The notes: generated by a model from the letters alone, not told the origin. DNA of 64,000 bases from Virgibacillus_F sp049310925 (GCF_049310925.1 NZ_JBMERP010000001.1:130373-194372), one strand, 5' to 3'. Numbered from the stretch's first letter, positions 9,249 to 18,297 are shown. Translations and numbers: made by a program.

Positions 9249-9438
9249 AAGTCCTGATGTGTACGTTTATAAAAATGTTTTGACCGAACATTTTTATATA
9301 TGGGAGCTCGTTTGTTTCTGTATTGCGTGCAAGCCTTTTACAAAGAGGAAGTATAATAGGTACAGAACAAGGCACCCACCTGCTGGAGCAGGATCAAAAC
9401 AAAAATAGTAGACGGCACAATTGGGATTAAATGTCTAC
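9249..9438 (+). ncRNA. ssrS: 6S RNA (6S-1/BsrA type)
   Basis: This is the non-coding stretch between aspS and its terminator, the same location as bsrA in B. subtilis. The 5' AAGTCCTGATGTG (9249-9261) pairs, with wobbles, with CACAATTGGGATT (about 9416-9428), giving the closing stem of a ~190-nt rod. The internal GACCGAACA (9282-9290) resembles the Gram-positive 6S central region. 6S RNA mimics an open promoter and holds sigma-A RNA polymerase in stationary phase. Ends are approximate. No ORF with a start site is present. The call rests on position, length, terminal sequence and terminator. Confidence 0.85.
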
Positions 9439-9444
9439 ATACTG

Positions 9445-9491
9445 AAAAAAGGCTATGACACTATTTATATATTAGTGTCATAGCCTTTTTT
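9445..9491. terminator. Bidirectional terminator between 6S RNA and the rsfA-like gene
   Basis: A perfect 19-bp stem (9445-9463 with 9473-9491), A-rich on the left and T-rich on the right, ends the 6S transcript on the plus strand and the minus-strand regulator gene. Confidence 0.92.
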
Positions 9492-9518
9492 TTTAATAGA
9501 TGTATAGCTTACTTCAGG

Positions 9519-10196
9519 TTAATTACTTGTGCCATTAGCAACTTGCTGTAAGTTTCCATTTTTGTCCATTCGGAAAGCTGGTGTTTTTGTAGGTCCTTGA
9601 TCGTCTAAAACCGTCATTTTTCTAGCACGTTCCATTATCTGAATGAATACTTGGTAGTCTTCTTGAATCGTGCTTAGTTGTTTTTCGGTAACAGTTAATT
9701 TCTTTCCTAATTCAGTAACGTGATTTCTTAATCCTTGATTCTCTTTTTCTAGTCGTTCCAGAGAAGCCTTTGATTGATTAGATGTCTGATTTTCCTTTTT
9801 AACCTGTTTTAAATAGCCAATTACCAGGTCCATTGACATATACGACTCTGTTTGTTGTGCGGGAATGTTACGTTCAATGTTATTTTCATTTACAGGTGTA
9901 GTCTTGCGTTCTAATTGAACAACTGGTTGGCTAGAACTTTGACTCTGAGATTGCACTGCAACTGCTCTCTTTTTTTCTTTCCGTTGTCTTTTTGCAAGGT
10001 CAATAGCATGATCATACTTATTTCTTACCTCAGCATTCCATCTGAATCCACAAGCTGCGGATGTTCGATTTAAATGATCACCAACCTCTTCAAAAGCATT
10101 TAATTGTGTACTGCCCTCACGTATGTGACGAAGAACTGTTTCTGCTAAGAGCAAATCATCTTCATGAGACCATGCATCCTGTCTAACTTTAACCAC
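9519..10196 (-). CDS. RsfA/YlbO-family Myb-like (SANT) transcriptional regulator
   Basis: A 225-residue protein. The N-terminal 55 residues match the RsfA family: RQDAWSHEDDLLLAETVLRH, then AFEEVGDHLNRTSAACGFRWN. This is a SANT/Myb-like DNA-binding domain. A basic linker (about 70-80), a Gln/Ser-rich linker and a coiled coil near 125-185 follow. RsfA-type proteins tune gene expression in the forespore; YlbO is a paralogue, so the exact member is unclear. The start is GTG at 10196 with AAAGGAG 8 nt upstream. It sits where B. subtilis carries yrvM (tcdA), so the slot has been refilled. Confidence 0.8.
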   Translation of the reverse strand: MVKVRQDAWSHEDDLLLAETVLRHIREGSTQLNAFEEVGDHLNRTSAACGFRWNAEVRNKYDHAIDLAKRQRKEKKRAVAVQSQSQSSSQPVVQLERKTTPVNENNIERNIPAQQTESYMSMDLVIGYLKQVKKENQTSNQSKASLERLEKENQGLRNHVTELGKKLTVTEKQLSTIQEDYQVFIQIMERARKMTVLDDQGPTKTPAFRMDKNGNLQQVANGTSN

Positions 10197-10293
10197 TATT
10201 TTCAGCTCCTTTAACTACGGCAACTAGATTTATTTAGTGTACATCTTTATATGTTAACTAGTTTGACCGATAGTAAAGGGAATTATACCTAAC

Positions 10294-11577
10294 TTACTTG
10301 CTATTATTTTTGTCTTTTTGAATTTTATCATATACTTGTTTCATAGCTTGCTCAAACTTACCTGTGTTCTTAGGTTTATAGTATTCTTTTTTACGCAATG
10401 TATCTGGAAGATATTCTTGATTTACCCAGCCGTTTTCATGATTGTGAGGATCTTTATAATTAACTCCTCTTCCCATACTCTCAGCACCACTATAATGTGA
10501 GTCTTTAAGGTGAAGTGGTATCTCGCCACTTTTACCATTTCGAATATCAGACAGTGCTGCATCAAGAGCTTTGTAAGCTGTATTGGATTTGGGTGACAGG
10601 CAGAGTTCCACGATTGCTACTGATAGCGGTATTCGTGCTTCTGGAAACCCTAATCGTTCAGCTGCCTGTACTGCAGCAACTGCACGAGGCCCTGCTTGCG
10701 GATTGGCTACCCCGATGTCTTCATATGCACAAACGATCATTCGTCTTGCTATACTTTCCAGGTCGCCTGCTTCTATTAGTCTCCCTAAATAATGAAGTGC
10801 GGCATTTACATCGCTACCCCGAATAGATTTCTGAAATGCTGACAAAACATCATAATGTGCATCACCATTTTTATCGTGTGAAAAGCTTTTCTTCTGCATG
10901 CATTCTTCAGCAATACTTAATGTAATGTTAACCTCATCATTATTGTCCTTAGGGGTAGAGTATACTGCCAGTTCCAGTCCGTTTAGTGCAGACCGTAAAT
11001 CCCCGTTTGCAGCGTGTGAAAATTGCTCTACTGCTTCGTCAGTGATGGTGACCCGATAGTTTCCTAGACCTTTGTCCATATCATCCAAGGCTCTATTTAT
11101 AGCAATCTTAATATCTGGTGGAGTTAATGGATGTAGTTCAAATAAGTGACATCTGCTACGAATAGCTGGGTTTATGGAGTGGTATGGATTACTCGTTGTA
11201 CACCCAATTAATGTTAGTAGGTCACTCTCTAAGTAAGGTAACAAGAAATCCTGTTTTGCTTTGTCTAATCGATGTACCTCATCAAGAACCAACACGACTT
11301 GCCCAGTCATTTTAGCTTCCTCTACAACAATTTCCATATCTTTTTTCTTATCTACAACAGCATTTAACATTTTAACGGGAATGTTTAAACTTTTTCCTAA
11401 TGCTACTGCCATGGATGTTTTACCAGTACCAGGTGGACCATATAGAATCATAGAAGCTAGACGGCCAGATTGAATCATGCGGTTGACTATTTTGCCTTCA
11501 CCGACAATATGTGTTTGGCCAATTATTTCAGAAATGTGAGTTGGTCTCATTCGATATGCTAATGGCTTTTGTTTCAT
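10294..11577 (-). CDS. rarA: Replication-associated recombination protein A (AAA+ ATPase, MgsA/RarA)
   Basis: A 427-residue clamp-loader-like ATPase acting at stalled forks. Visible are GQTHIVG near 20, Walker A GPPGTGKTS near 48, Walker B VLVLDEVHR near 98, sensor 1 GCTTSNP, the arginine finger in IRSRC, and the C-terminal tetramerisation domain ending with LPDTLRKKEYYKP. I use the ATG at 11577, nine bases inside the longest frame, because AAAAAGG sits directly against the upstream ATG at 11586 but 7-8 nt before 11577. It is divergent from cymR, the same order as in B. subtilis (yrvN-cymR). Confidence 0.93.
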   Translation of the reverse strand: MKQKPLAYRMRPTHISEIIGQTHIVGEGKIVNRMIQSGRLASMILYGPPGTGKTSMAVALGKSLNIPVKMLNAVVDKKKDMEIVVEEAKMTGQVVLVLDEVHRLDKAKQDFLLPYLESDLLTLIGCTTSNPYHSINPAIRSRCHLFELHPLTPPDIKIAINRALDDMDKGLGNYRVTITDEAVEQFSHAANGDLRSALNGLELAVYSTPKDNNDEVNITLSIAEECMQKKSFSHDKNGDAHYDVLSAFQKSIRGSDVNAALHYLGRLIEAGDLESIARRMIVCAYEDIGVANPQAGPRAVAAVQAAERLGFPEARIPLSVAIVELCLSPKSNTAYKALDAALSDIRNGKSGEIPLHLKDSHYSGAESMGRGVNYKDPHNHENGWVNQEYLPDTLRKKEYYKPKNTGKFEQAMKQVYDKIQKDKNNSK

Positions 11578-11752
11578 AGGTACCATCCTTTTTATGTGGT
11601 TTGTGTTTCATGCAATACATGCACTATTCATGCTATAATATCATGTGTGAATAACAATTCCTTGTAATAAGTTAACATAAATTGTTTAAATTCTACTTTT
11701 TTCGGCTTGTTCAAACTGTACTGACTGTCTTTTCAACTGATTTGTCGACCTT

Positions 11753-11781
11753 TTGAACACGTGCTTTGAAAGTAGTACAAT
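11753..11781 (+). promoter_or_regulatory. Sigma-A promoter of cymR
   Basis: TTGAAC at 11753-11758, an exact 17-nt spacer and TACAAT at 11776-11781, about 20 nt before the cymR start. Four or five of six bases match in each box. Confidence 0.65.
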
Positions 11782-11800
11782 ATTAATAGAGGTGTAAAGC

Positions 11801-12220
11801 ATGAAGATTTCTACAAAAGGACGTTACGGTTTAACCATTATGATTGAACTTGCTAAACAATATGGGCAGGGACCCGTTTCCCTAAAATCTATAGCACGTG
11901 ATAAGAATTTGTCTGAACATTATTTAGAACAATTAGCGTCACCATTACGAAATGCAGGTTTGGTTAAGAGTGTACGTGGAGCATACGGCGGCTATATGTT
12001 AGCTTCTGAACCAAAAGTAATAACAGCTGGTGATATTATTCGAGTTTTAGAAGGACCAATTACGCCTGTCGAGGGCATTGAAGACGAAGATGCAGCAAAA
12101 CAGGCATTGTGGTTACGCATTCGGGACGCCGTTAAGGATGTATTGGACACCACTACATTGGAAGACTTAGTACAACATGACAATGATCAACATCATGAAT
12201 CTTATATGTTCTATATTTAG
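11801..12220 (+). CDS. cymR: Rrf2-family regulator CymR
   Basis: A 139-residue Rrf2 winged-helix protein (MKISTKGRYGLTIMIELA; recognition helix LSEHYLEQLASPLRNAGLVKS split around residue 50; the wing SVRGAYGGYML). It contains no cysteine, so it cannot bind an Fe-S cluster like IscR. The position before the cysteine desulfurase and mnmA, plus close similarity to B. subtilis CymR, the master repressor of cysteine uptake and synthesis that acts with CysK, supports the name. It is preceded by a good promoter and GAGGTG. Confidence 0.9.
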   Translation: MKISTKGRYGLTIMIELAKQYGQGPVSLKSIARDKNLSEHYLEQLASPLRNAGLVKSVRGAYGGYMLASEPKVITAGDIIRVLEGPITPVEGIEDEDAAKQALWLRIRDAVKDVLDTTTLEDLVQHDNDQHHESYMFYI

Positions 12221-12247
12221 TAAACGATTAGGAAGGAAATGTTTAAG

Positions 12248-13390
12248 ATGAATAACATCTATTTGGACCATGCTGCTACAACTCCTATGGCTAAAGAAGT
12301 AATTGAAGCAATGATTCCTGTCCATTCTCAAGTTTTTGGGAATCCATCGAGTATCCATTCGTTTGGTAGACAAGCAAGACAAGTGATGGATCAGGCCCGA
12401 GTCGTATTTGCTAAAAGTATCCATGCAGATGAAAAAGAAATTTTTATTACAAGTGGTGGAACTGAGGCCGACAACCTTGCGATGATTGGAACTGCGCTTG
12501 CTAATCAACAAAAGGGCAATCACATTATAACAACGGTACAGGAGCATCATGCAGTTCTACATGCAGCAGAGCATTTAGAAGAAATAGGATTTGAGGTAAC
12601 CTATTTACCTGTATACAAAGACGGGAAAATTTCGATAGGGGATTTATCAAATGCACTGACTGACAGTACAATAGTAGTGTCGATTATGGCAGTCAACAAC
12701 GAGACAGGTATTACTCAACCAATAAAGGAAATTGGAGAGTTGTTAAAAAATCATCAGGCTAATTTTCATACGGATGCCGTTCAGGCGTATAGTCACCTTG
12801 AAATAGACGTTAAAAGAGATAATATTGACTTGTTGACAGTAAGTTCTCATAAAGTCAACGGACCAAAAGGCATCGGTTTTCTCTATATTAACAAAAATGT
12901 TCAAGTCAATCCTTTGCAGTTTGGGGGAGAACAAGAACGTAAACGCAGGCCTGGTACGGAGAACGTTGGCAGTGTTGCAGGGTTTCAACGCGCGGTTCAA
13001 TTGCTGATGGATAGAAAAGACGAACGGAACAAAACTTATTCGAATTATAAGATGATTTTTTTGGATACATTAAAACAAGAAGGGCTTAGCTTTGAAATAA
13101 ACGGAGCACAAGCAGACCTTGTTCCTTCAATAGTCAATATCAGTTTTCCTGGAACAAATGTTGAAGCATTGTTAACTAACTTCGATTTATCTGGTGTGGC
13201 TGCTTCAAGTGGCAGTGCATGTACTGCCGGTTCGATTGAGCCTTCACATGTACTGAGTGCAATGTACGGTGCGGAGGATGCCCGTACAACTAATTCGATT
13301 CGATTTAGTTTTGGTCTTCATAACAACCAAGAAGATATTAAGGAAGCAGCAAAACGTATTGCTTCAATTGTAAAGCGCCTAACTGTTTAA
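12248..13390 (+). CDS. iscS: Cysteine desulfurase (YrvO/IscS type, partner of MnmA)
   Basis: A PLP enzyme of about 380 residues. It moves sulfur from cysteine to a persulfide; the linked mnmA suggests it supplies sulfur for tRNA 2-thiouridine, as YrvO does. Visible are NNIYLDHAATTPM at the start, SGGTEADNLA (about 74), the PLP lysine in SSHKVNGPKG (about 203) and the catalytic cysteine loop SSGSACTAGS (about 324). An ATG at 12239 lies only 2 nt from GGAAGG, while the ATG at 12248 is 11 nt away; I favour the latter but both are possible. It is 19-28 bp behind cymR. Confidence 0.93.
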   Translation: MNNIYLDHAATTPMAKEVIEAMIPVHSQVFGNPSSIHSFGRQARQVMDQARVVFAKSIHADEKEIFITSGGTEADNLAMIGTALANQQKGNHIITTVQEHHAVLHAAEHLEEIGFEVTYLPVYKDGKISIGDLSNALTDSTIVVSIMAVNNETGITQPIKEIGELLKNHQANFHTDAVQAYSHLEIDVKRDNIDLLTVSSHKVNGPKGIGFLYINKNVQVNPLQFGGEQERKRRPGTENVGSVAGFQRAVQLLMDRKDERNKTYSNYKMIFLDTLKQEGLSFEINGAQADLVPSIVNISFPGTNVEALLTNFDLSGVAASSGSACTAGSIEPSHVLSAMYGAEDARTTNSIRFSFGLHNNQEDIKEAAKRIASIVKRLTV

Positions 13391-13402
13391 ACGGAAACTT
13401 CC

Positions 13403-13491
13403 TTAGAAAACTTGGCTTATCGCCAAGCCTTAATGGCGAAAGCCTTAGTTACACTTTTGCAGTAAGAAAGGATTTATACTTTCTTACCTGC
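13403..13491 (+). repeat. Intergenic repeat family A, copy 1
   Basis: A ~89-nt segment made of three small hairpins: CTTGGC/GCCAAG, GGC/GCC with a GAAA loop, and GCAG-AAGAAAG paired with CTTTCTT-CTGC. A nearly identical copy lies inverted at 42279-42366 and a decayed one at 26863-26910. No coding potential. Confidence 0.85.
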
Positions 13492-13500
13492 TAAAAAAGA

Positions 13501-13757
13501 GTTTTGATACAAAATCTATAAGCTGCAACGTAACAGCCGGATTGATTTCCACTGCGGGCAGTCGCTTTCCGCGGGAACGGCTTCAGACTCCTCGCGGAAA
13601 ACCGCCGCTGTGGGGTCTTCAGACACGTGCTGTTCCCGCAGGAGTCGACTGCCCTCCGCTCCAATCAATCAGATGAATGGTCGTTTGTTTAGCGGTAAAC
13701 AATGTCGCAGTTTGTATCAACTACGAAGATTAAAAGGAAACAAAACTTACAAAAAAG
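13501..13757 (+). repeat. Composite repeat family B, copy 1
   Basis: The ends are shared with 23761-24100 (inverted) and 50187-50470: a left edge with TGATACAAAATCTATAA and a right edge at 13703-13750 with GTCGCAGTTTGTATCAAC. The core is a long hairpin closed by GATTGATT/AATCAATC with GGGCAGTCG/TCGACTGCCC and CCGCGGGAAC/GTTCCCGC, much richer in GC than its surroundings. It fills the gap between the desulfurase and mnmA. No ORF. Confidence 0.8.
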
Positions 13758-13789
13758 CCTAAAAAAATAAACAGGCGGTGACAAATAAA

Positions 13790-14911
13790 ATGGAAAAAAT
13801 CAAAGAAAATAAAGATATCCGTGTAGTGGTAGGAATGAGTGGAGGTGTCGACTCATCAGTAGCAGCATTATTATTAAAAGAACAAGGCTATGATGTGGTA
13901 GGTATTTTCATGAAAAACTGGGATGATACGGACGAAAGTGGCTTTTGTACCGCTACAGAAGACTATGACGATGTTGTGCGTGTATGTAACCAAATTGGTA
14001 TTCCGTATTATGCAGTGAATTTTGAGAAACAATATTGGGACAAAGTGTTTACTTATTTCTTAGAAGAATACAAAGCTGGGAGAACACCTAACCCGGATGT
14101 TATGTGTAACAAGGAGATAAAGTTTAAAGCGTTTTTAGATCATGCAATTTCTTTAGGTGCTGATTATTTGGCAACTGGGCATTATGCACAAGTAAGAGAA
14201 AACAATGGTGAATATGAGATGCTTCGTGGTGTTGATGATAATAAAGACCAAACATATTTTTTAAATCAACTTACACAAAACGTATTGGAGAAAGTTATGT
14301 TTCCTTTAGGTCACCTACCAAAAAAAGAAGTCAGGAAAATTGCAGCTGAACACAATCTAGCGACTGCAACCAAGAAAGACAGTACTGGCATATGTTTTAT
14401 CGGTGAACGAAATTTCAAAGAATTTCTAAGTGAATACTTGCCGGCACAGCCCGGTAAAATGAAAACATTAGAAAATGAAGTGAAAGGGAACCATGAAGGT
14501 CTAATGTATTACACAATTGGCCAACGCCAGGGTCTTGGGATTGGTGGTTCTGGTGATGCATGGTTTGTTGTAGGGAAAAATTTAAATGAAAATGTTTTAT
14601 ATGTTGAACAAGGATCTGAAAATGAGCATTTGTATTCAGAAAGTTTAATTGCTACAGATTTAAACTGGATTACCACAAAAAATCTCGGAAAAACATTTAC
14701 CTGTACTGCAAAATTCCGTTATCGTCAAAAGGATAGTAAAGTAACAGTAGCCATCCTTGATAATGGTAATGTCCACGTTAGCTTTAATGATAGGCAACGG
14801 TCTATTACGCCAGGCCAGGCTGTAGTGTTTTACGATGGGGAAAAATGTCTTGGTGGAGGAACAATTGATCAAGTGATTAAAAATAATCAAGCAATTAGCT
14901 ATGTTGTATAG
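13790..14911 (+). CDS. mnmA: tRNA-specific 2-thiouridylase
   Basis: A 373-residue MnmA/TrmU. It thiolates U34 of Lys, Glu and Gln tRNAs using sulfur from the upstream desulfurase and ATP. The PP-loop GMSGGVDSS is near residue 15; the catalytic cysteines are in NPDVMCNKEIKF (about 104) and TGICFIGERNF (about 200). The C-terminal domain follows. A GTG at 13778 lies inside the AGGCGGTGA ribosome binding site (13772-13781), so the ATG at 13790 is the start. A family A and a family B repeat separate it from the desulfurase gene. Confidence 0.96.
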   Translation: MEKIKENKDIRVVVGMSGGVDSSVAALLLKEQGYDVVGIFMKNWDDTDESGFCTATEDYDDVVRVCNQIGIPYYAVNFEKQYWDKVFTYFLEEYKAGRTPNPDVMCNKEIKFKAFLDHAISLGADYLATGHYAQVRENNGEYEMLRGVDDNKDQTYFLNQLTQNVLEKVMFPLGHLPKKEVRKIAAEHNLATATKKDSTGICFIGERNFKEFLSEYLPAQPGKMKTLENEVKGNHEGLMYYTIGQRQGLGIGGSGDAWFVVGKNLNENVLYVEQGSENEHLYSESLIATDLNWITTKNLGKTFTCTAKFRYRQKDSKVTVAILDNGNVHVSFNDRQRSITPGQAVVFYDGEKCLGGGTIDQVIKNNQAISYVV

Positions 14912-14934
14912 GTAAAGAGGTATTGAATTTATTA

Positions 14935-14975
14935 AAAAGGATCTATGTTCCACTGCACATGGGCAGGATCCTTTT
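14935..14975 (+). terminator. Hairpin between mnmA and the TPR gene
   Basis: AAAAGGATC (14935-14943) pairs with GATCCTTTT (14967-14975); an inner ATGT/ACAT can extend it. The T tail is short, so it may only attenuate. Confidence 0.5.
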
Positions 14976-15010
14976 ACTAACAATATTATTTGAAAAGTGT
15001 GGTGTTGAAA

Positions 15011-15685
15011 ATGGAAAAAATGCAGCAAGCAATTGAATACATGCAGGAGCAAAAATTCGAAGAGTCTGCAAAACTTTTTACTGAAATTATTGAAGAACAA
15101 CCTGACAACCCAATCGGTTACATTAACTTTGGTAATTTATTAATTCATCTGCACGAACTACCTCGTGCGCAACGTTTTTTCGAAAAAGCAATTGAACTGG
15201 ATGAACATGCTGCAACTGCTTATTATGGTCTGGGAAATGTGTATTTAGAAGAGTCGGTCTATCCTAAAGCACAGGAAAACTTTCAAAAAGCAATTGAGTT
15301 AGGCTTAGAAGAGGGCGATGTTTATTTCATGTTAGGAATGACACTTCAAAGTCAGCAGCAAATGAAGCTTGCATTACCTTATCTGCTTCGAGCAACAGAA
15401 TTACAACCAACAGATGATGAAATTGCTTTTCAGTATGCTTTAACCTTAGCACAAAGTGATCATTTAAAGGAGGCGAAGTCGGCTTTTGAAAACGTGCTAA
15501 AACTTAATAAGGAACATAGCGATGCGTATTACAATTTAGGAGTAATAGCGCTTTATGATGATCAACTGGATACAGCTATCAATCACTTTGATGACGCTTT
15601 GTCTATCCAGGAGGATCATAAGTTAGCAGCAAATGCTAAAGAACAAACACAAATGATAATTGACCAAAACCGAAACCAAAAGTGA
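15011..15685 (+). CDS. TPR-repeat protein (YrrB-like)
   Basis: A 224-residue protein made of about six tetratricopeptide repeats (for example NPIGYINFGNLLIHLHELPRA split near residue 35, AATAYYGLGNVYLEES, EGDVYFMLGMTLQSQ, SDAYYNLGVIALYDDQLD), so a protein-binding scaffold. No signal peptide or membrane segment is seen. The frame opens with a TTG at 14990, but the ATG at 15011 with GTGGTG upstream is the more natural start; this is uncertain. B. subtilis has yrrB in the same place between trmU and recD2. The partner is unknown. Confidence 0.8.
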   Translation: MEKMQQAIEYMQEQKFEESAKLFTEIIEEQPDNPIGYINFGNLLIHLHELPRAQRFFEKAIELDEHAATAYYGLGNVYLEESVYPKAQENFQKAIELGLEEGDVYFMLGMTLQSQQQMKLALPYLLRATELQPTDDEIAFQYALTLAQSDHLKEAKSAFENVLKLNKEHSDAYYNLGVIALYDDQLDTAINHFDDALSIQEDHKLAANAKEQTQMIIDQNRNQK

Positions 15686-15704
15686 GAATAGTGGGGTTGT
15701 TTTG

Positions 15705-18032
15705 ATGGGAAAAATAGAGCAATCTGGGGAACTTGATATACAAAAGTATATTAAAGGTGAGCTTCTATACACAATTTTTCATAATGCTACTGAGCATTTT
15801 TCAATTGCGAAAATTAAGGTCCTTGATACTAATGAAGAGATACAGGACAAAGAAATTGTTGTAAAGGGGCATTTCTCGAACTTACAGGAAACCAAAGACT
15901 ATATTTTTTATGGAGAAATAGAGCGGCATAGTAAGTTTGGGTTACAGTATCAGGTTAGTTCTTACGAATCAAATGTACCCGATACAACAGATGGTTTAAT
16001 TGCCTATTTATCAAGCGACTTATTTTATGGAATTGGTAAAAAAACTGCGAGTAAAATCATTGAACATATTGGTGAAAATGCTATTTCACAAATATTAACA
16101 AATCCAAGACTTTTAGACAGAGTAAAAGGATTGAAGCCAGATAAAGCTGAACAATTAGTAAAAACCTTACAGGAAAATGAAGGCTTTGAACATATAGTTG
16201 TAAATTTGGCTAAGTACGGCATTGGGTTAAAGCTTGCTCAAAAAATTTATCAGGTATATAAGGATGAATCAATTGAAGTACTTAAAAATGATCCGTACCA
16301 ATATGTATTTAAAGTAGATGGATTTGGGTTCCAAAAGGCAGATGAAATTGCAGGAATAAATGGACTGTCGCTGACACATCCAAATCGAATTGGCGCTGGA
16401 TGTATATTTGTGATGCAAAAAAGTGTGCAAGATGGTCATGTATACATGCCTATTAATAAATGTATAACAAATGTTATTCAGTTATTGGGATACTCAGGGA
16501 CTGAACTCAATGACGATACTGTTGAAAAAAGGCTGGATGCATTAAACACAGAGAAGGCAATTATAATTTATGATGGTAATGTATATTTACCTTCCTTGTA
16601 TTATGCAGAAGATGGTTTTGCTTCGCATGTCAAGCGACTGATTTCAAAGCCTATAGAGCAGGAAACACCGTTAGCAGAAATGATGAAGATTATTGGTGAT
16701 ATTGAAGAAGAGGAAACATTAAGCTATGGAAAAGAACAGTTCAATGCTATTAATCAATCTTTGCATTCTAAACTAATGATTGTAACTGGGGGTCCTGGAA
16801 CAGGAAAAACGACGGTAATTAAAGGTATTGTAGATGCGTATGCAGCTATTAACGACGTTTCCGTGGATCCAGGAGATTATGAAAAAAAATCAGATTTCCC
16901 ATTTGTATTAACAGCTCCAACTGGGCGGGCAGCTAAACGGCTAAATGAATCGACTGGTCTGCCTGCTGTCACCATACATCGTTTGCTTGGATGGGATGGA
17001 AATAATGGGTTTGATAAGGATCAAAATGAACCATTAACAGGAAAGTTCCTGATTGTAGATGAATTCTCAATGGTAGATATCTGGCTGGCCAACAGTTTAT
17101 TTAAAGCAATACCAGATGATATGCAAGTTCTGCTGGTTGGGGATGAAGATCAATTACCCTCAGTTGGCCCTGGGCAGGTACTTACCGATCTATTAACCAG
17201 TGAGTCGATTCCACTTGTCAGCCTAAATGATGTATATAGACAAAAAGAAGGATCAAAGATTATCCAATTGGCCCATACTATTAAAAAAAACGAATGTACC
17301 GAAGAATCACTTCAAAATGATGAGGATTTTAGTTTCTTGAAATGCAATGAATACCATATGATTGATGTGATTTCAAAAGTGTTTTCTCACGCCGAGAACA
17401 AAGGTATTGAATTAAAAGACATTCAAGTATTAGCCCCAATGTATCGCTCACAAGCAGGTATAACAGTTATTAACAAAACATTGCAGACCATTGTTAATCC
17501 AAAAACAAAAGGTAAGCGGGAAGTTAAACTGTATGAAACAATTTTCCGCGTTGGTGATAAAGTATTGCAATTAGTTAACCAACCTGAAGATGGCGTTTCA
17601 AACGGTGATATTGGTGAAATTGTTGCTATCTTTTTTGAAAATGAAAATATTGAGAATGTAGAACAGATCGTTGTAAATTATGAAGGTAAAGAAGTTGTTT
17701 ATGAAAGAAAAGATTATACAAACATCATGCATGCATATTGTATTTCTATCCATAAGTCACAGGGAAGTGAATTTCCAATTGTTTTATTGCCAGTTGTTTC
17801 AACATACAACCGTATGCTGCGTAAGAATTTATTATATACAGCAATTACAAGAAGTAAGCAGTCCTTAATAATATGCGGAGAAACACATGCATTTCTTCAT
17901 GGAGTTAACACAATGGATACGAACAAACGTTATACCAGTCTTGTTAAACAACTTCAGAGTCGTTTATCTGATGATTTAACAAAACAAGTCAGCGAAGCAG
18001 AGGAAGAAATTTCGCCTTACGATTTCATGTAA
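15705..18032 (+). CDS. recD2: RecD2-type 5'-3' DNA helicase
   Basis: A 775-residue SF1B helicase of the RecD2/YrrC type, acting at replication forks and in recombination without RecBC. The N-terminal region (about 1-330) carries OB and helix-hairpin-helix segments (YGIGKKTASKIIEHIG near 110). Helicase motifs follow: Walker A TGGPGTGKTT near 360, TAPTGRAAKR, motif II VDEFSM, motif III LVGDEDQLPSVGPGQ, and the C-terminal AYCISIHKSQGSEFP and LLYTAITRSK. The start is ATG 15705, with GGGGTT about 8 nt upstream, just after the TPR gene stop at 15685. Confidence 0.95.
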   Translation: MGKIEQSGELDIQKYIKGELLYTIFHNATEHFSIAKIKVLDTNEEIQDKEIVVKGHFSNLQETKDYIFYGEIERHSKFGLQYQVSSYESNVPDTTDGLIAYLSSDLFYGIGKKTASKIIEHIGENAISQILTNPRLLDRVKGLKPDKAEQLVKTLQENEGFEHIVVNLAKYGIGLKLAQKIYQVYKDESIEVLKNDPYQYVFKVDGFGFQKADEIAGINGLSLTHPNRIGAGCIFVMQKSVQDGHVYMPINKCITNVIQLLGYSGTELNDDTVEKRLDALNTEKAIIIYDGNVYLPSLYYAEDGFASHVKRLISKPIEQETPLAEMMKIIGDIEEEETLSYGKEQFNAINQSLHSKLMIVTGGPGTGKTTVIKGIVDAYAAINDVSVDPGDYEKKSDFPFVLTAPTGRAAKRLNESTGLPAVTIHRLLGWDGNNGFDKDQNEPLTGKFLIVDEFSMVDIWLANSLFKAIPDDMQVLLVGDEDQLPSVGPGQVLTDLLTSESIPLVSLNDVYRQKEGSKIIQLAHTIKKNECTEESLQNDEDFSFLKCNEYHMIDVISKVFSHAENKGIELKDIQVLAPMYRSQAGITVINKTLQTIVNPKTKGKREVKLYETIFRVGDKVLQLVNQPEDGVSNGDIGEIVAIFFENENIENVEQIVVNYEGKEVVYERKDYTNIMHAYCISIHKSQGSEFPIVLLPVVSTYNRMLRKNLLYTAITRSKQSLIICGETHAFLHGVNTMDTNKRYTSLVKQLQSRLSDDLTKQVSEAEEEISPYDFM

Positions 18033-18108
18033 AAATGTGTATAATATCATAAAATTTGGGTAAGCATAACATAATAATGTACAGCCATTAAAAGGAGTAG
18101 TGCTACTT

Positions 18109-18297
18109 ATGGAATGCCCAAATTGTAATCGGAAAGACTTAGGCAAAATAGGCACCCAGCAATACTATTGCTGGAACTGTTTTATTGAAATAACAGTAGT
18201 TAATGAGGAAGTTATTATTAATCAAATTGAATCAGACGGTTCTTTAAGCTGTTTAAATGATTTGTTTACTGATGAAGAAAGAAGAATACAGTGGTGA
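18109..18297 (+). CDS. Small zinc-ribbon protein, function unknown
   Basis: A 62-residue protein with two CxxC knuckles, ECPNC near residue 2 and CWNC near 23, the layout of a treble-clef/zinc-ribbon binding one metal ion. The acidic C-terminal half (DGSLSCLNDLFTDEERRIQW) has no known motif. The start is ATG 18109, downstream of AAAGGAG (18091-18097); GTG 18100 is too close to it. It lies between recD2 and the permease. B. subtilis also has small ORFs here, but I do not recognise a characterised homologue. Confidence 0.75.
   Translation: MECPNCNRKDLGKIGTQQYYCWNCFIEITVVNEEVIINQIESDGSLSCLNDLFTDEERRIQW

Noticed and set aside
10318..10826. Plus-strand frames inside rarA
   Set aside because: They are shadows of the minus-strand rarA gene, without ribosome binding sites.
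14660..15100. Minus-strand 146-codon frame across mnmA and the TPR gene
   Set aside because: It is antisense to two real genes and spans their terminator hairpin.
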